DNA of 64,000 nt from contig OZ038423.1 of the NCBI GenBank assembly GCA_964036155.1, forward strand, positions 11,795,249-11,859,248, read 5' to 3'. The position numbers and the translations under genes were made by a program. Of this stretch, positions 62,216 through 64,000 are shown in pieces. The notes beneath the pieces were generated by a model. That model had not been told where the DNA came from. It ran no database searches and worked only from the letters and a program-made list of their open reading frames with translations. The DNA comes from Diploscapter coronatus. Its lineage: Eukaryota > Nematoda > Chromadorea > Rhabditida > Rhabditidae. The number at the start of each line of letters is the position of its first letter. The stretch's first letter is position 1.

Positions 62216-64000
62216 ATGGATTCGACAGAAGGAGCCCCCGACGAAGTGCAGCCAGAAGCAAGTAGTTCGTTTCACATCCAGTCGCAGCAGCAGCAACAGC
62301 CCCCACAGCCCCATCATGCAGCTTTGCCTCTGCGCAGCCAGCCATCCACTTCTGCAGAATCCGAAGAACATCGTGAGAATTGATTGATTTTCTGTCGAGC
62401 TGACTCTAATTCTCTTGATTTGAGTGATATGTCGAGTCTGCAGAGGAGACGAGGGCCATCTCTACTATCCCTGTCTCTGCACGGGAAGCATCAAATACGT
62501 CCATCAGGAGTGTCTCACCGAGTGGCTCAAATACAGGTAAGCGCTTCCTCTCCTCCTCCTCCTTCGCTTCCAGTCGACCAATTCCTCTTCATTTCAGCAA
62601 GAAGGAAGTATGCGAGCTGTGCAACTATCGGTACTCGTTCCAGCCGATCTACAAAGAAGACATGCCCAAGGCCCTGCCCATCTCTGAAATTGCAGAGGGC
62701 ATCTGGTGGAGTCTGGTTGGAATGGTCAAGACGTGGCTGCTCTACACACTCGTGCTCGTCTCCTGGCTAGGCATCGTTCCCATCACAGCAGCCCGCATCT
62801 ACCACACAGTCTTCTACTCCCCTTTCCATGATCTCTTTCTCGTGCCATTTCGACTCTTCCACACAGACCATCTCATTGCAGATATCAGCAAGGTCTGTCG
62901 ACCATTGAATAGAGCAAGTCTAATGAGAGCTCATTCAGGGAAGTCTGCTCATCGTCCTCTTTGTCTGCGCATTCATTTCCCTGCTCTGGCTGCGAGAGCA
63001 AATTGTGCTGGGCGGTCCTCAAGATTTCCTTAATATTCGTGAGTTTTCAGGAATTTCTACTGTAAACAAATAGATTTTCAGCGGATGCAGCTGAGGAAGA
63101 GCAGTTAAACATCGCTGAAAACGAAGAATATGCAGGTGAATCGGGCAGTGAAAATGGAGATGAAGACATGCGGTTGGGGGAAAACGAAGTAGAAGAGTTC
63201 GAAACTGATGAGGTGAACAAACTTGTAGCTTTTTCTGAAATTTACTATCATAATCGCACTGGACCCCAGAATCATAAAAATTTTGGAACTGCACTGTAGT
63301 TGCGGTTGTTTTCTTGCAGGTCTGAAAGTGAACAGGAAAATGAAATGATTTACTTGATAAATTATGCAATTCCAGGAAGGAGGCGGCAACGCAGAGGAAG
63401 AGCAGATAAATAGGATGGATAGGGAGCAGATTGAGCAGAGAGAGAATCAGATTGGGGAAGAGCCGTTTCAGGCTGCACAGGCAGGACAGCAGGAAAGGGT
63501 GGAAAATTGGAGAGACCTGGACAGGTAGGAGTGGAAGGCAAATGGGAAATTCAAACAATGCGATTGCAGGCTCGAAGAGTTCACCTGGCAGAGACTGATC
63601 GGTTTGGATGGCTCGCTCGCCTTCCTCGAATATGTCTTATGGGCCATTTCCCTCAGCATCGTCTTCACAGTTTTCTTTGGTCAGTTAAATTATTCCTCAA
63701 TCGTTCACAGGGATGTTGGTGGGGTCGGCCCCGAAAAGAAGGGTTCGGGTCGGAGTTGGGAGTCATCAATAATTCTGTTGCAGCGTTTTCGCCCTACAAA
63801 GTCGGCAGCTTCTTCCTGAATTTGCTGGGCATTCTGCCAAAAATCCACTACTTTCCCTCGATTGCATCCATCCTCACTGGCTATGTCACCGTCACTTTGA
63901 TCATCTATGGCACTCACTACGTTGTCCAGTTCTTCAAATTGAAGACGTCAGTTCAACCATTCCATTGCTCACTGTCCAATTCTTCCTCCTCTTCAGATTG
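62216..64000 (+). CDS. MARCH6/Doa10-type ER ubiquitin ligase, 5' part (runs off the window)
   Basis: MARCH6 (TEB4, yeast Doa10) is a polytopic ER and inner-nuclear-membrane E3 ligase for ER-associated degradation. Exons: 62216-62372, 62425-62536, 62598-62892, 62939-63038, 63082-63212, 63376-63524, 63570-63679, 63784-63946, and the start of the next at 63997. After a Gln/Pro-rich N-terminus comes the RING-CH domain: [30 protein letters not shown], then [18 protein letters not shown]. Conserved post-RING blocks match the family: [28 protein letters not shown], then an acidic linker and [20 protein letters not shown]. The fit to human MARCH6 in order and sequence is strong. The next TM segments begin at 63784 ([16 protein letters not shown]). 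Confidence 0.93.

Overview
Eukaryotic (metazoan) nuclear DNA. Every gene is split into exons by short GT-AG introns, many about 40-60 bp, and the acceptors are most often TTGCAG or TTTCAG. The ATRX-type helicase resembles nematode XNP-1 more than vertebrate ATRX in the helicase C-terminal region (judged from memory). Small introns, F-box expansion and dense small inverted-repeat elements also fit. My best guess is a nematode or close ecdysozoan; the phylum is an inference. I see no tRNA, rRNA, CRISPR array or bacterial operon. Exon boundaries below come from my own splicing by eye, with the reading frame carried across each junction. Small boundary errors are possible. || Left part (1-34 kb) is an ordinary gene-dense chromosome. 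In order it holds: the 3' part of an ATRX/XNP-1 chromatin remodeller (+), exocyst subunit Exo70 (+), a NUDT19-type Nudix hydrolase (+), an unrecognised coiled-coil protein (-), a peroxisomal CoA diphosphatase of the NUDT7/8 type ending in SKL (-), a compact SHB/SHF-type SH2 adaptor (+), a Dispatched-like RND transporter (+), a small secreted protein (+), a SANT-like protein with a His/Met/Pro-rich tail (-), and a RanBP2-type zinc-finger protein perhaps related to Nup153 (-). Introns and spacers carry several short TIR elements, two of them TA-flanked Tc1/mariner-type MITEs between the SH2 gene and Dispatched. || Middle part (34.5-59.9 kb) is a very large inverted duplication. The left copy (34515-43437) carries, on the - strand, an F-box gene, a kelch-gene fragment and an ELOVL-type elongase gene. 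The right copy (50032-59877) carries the same genes on the + strand, but its two blocks are in swapped order: it is a circular permutation of the left copy and is bounded by two direct copies of one ~215-bp segment. The single-copy spacer between the arms holds a GH31 alpha-glucosidase gene with an N-terminal trefoil domain (-). The arms have diverged, so they can be compared as a natural experiment: three short palindromic elements are present in the right arm, two of them with a clean empty site in the left arm. Both elongase copies have a changed histidine box (NxxHL instead of HxxHH). || Right part (60-64 kb) holds an F-box/kelch gene (-), whose fragments also lie at two places in each arm and which may therefore be the source of part of the duplicated material. 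It ends with the 5' part of a MARCH6/Doa10-type ER ubiquitin ligase (+) that runs off the window. || Functionally the single-copy genes are housekeeping genes (chromatin, exocytosis, Nudix clearance, ER-associated degradation, hedgehog-type sterol-linked transport). They look like neighbours by chance rather than a pathway. The inverted, permuted duplication and its small mobile elements are the unusual part of the window.
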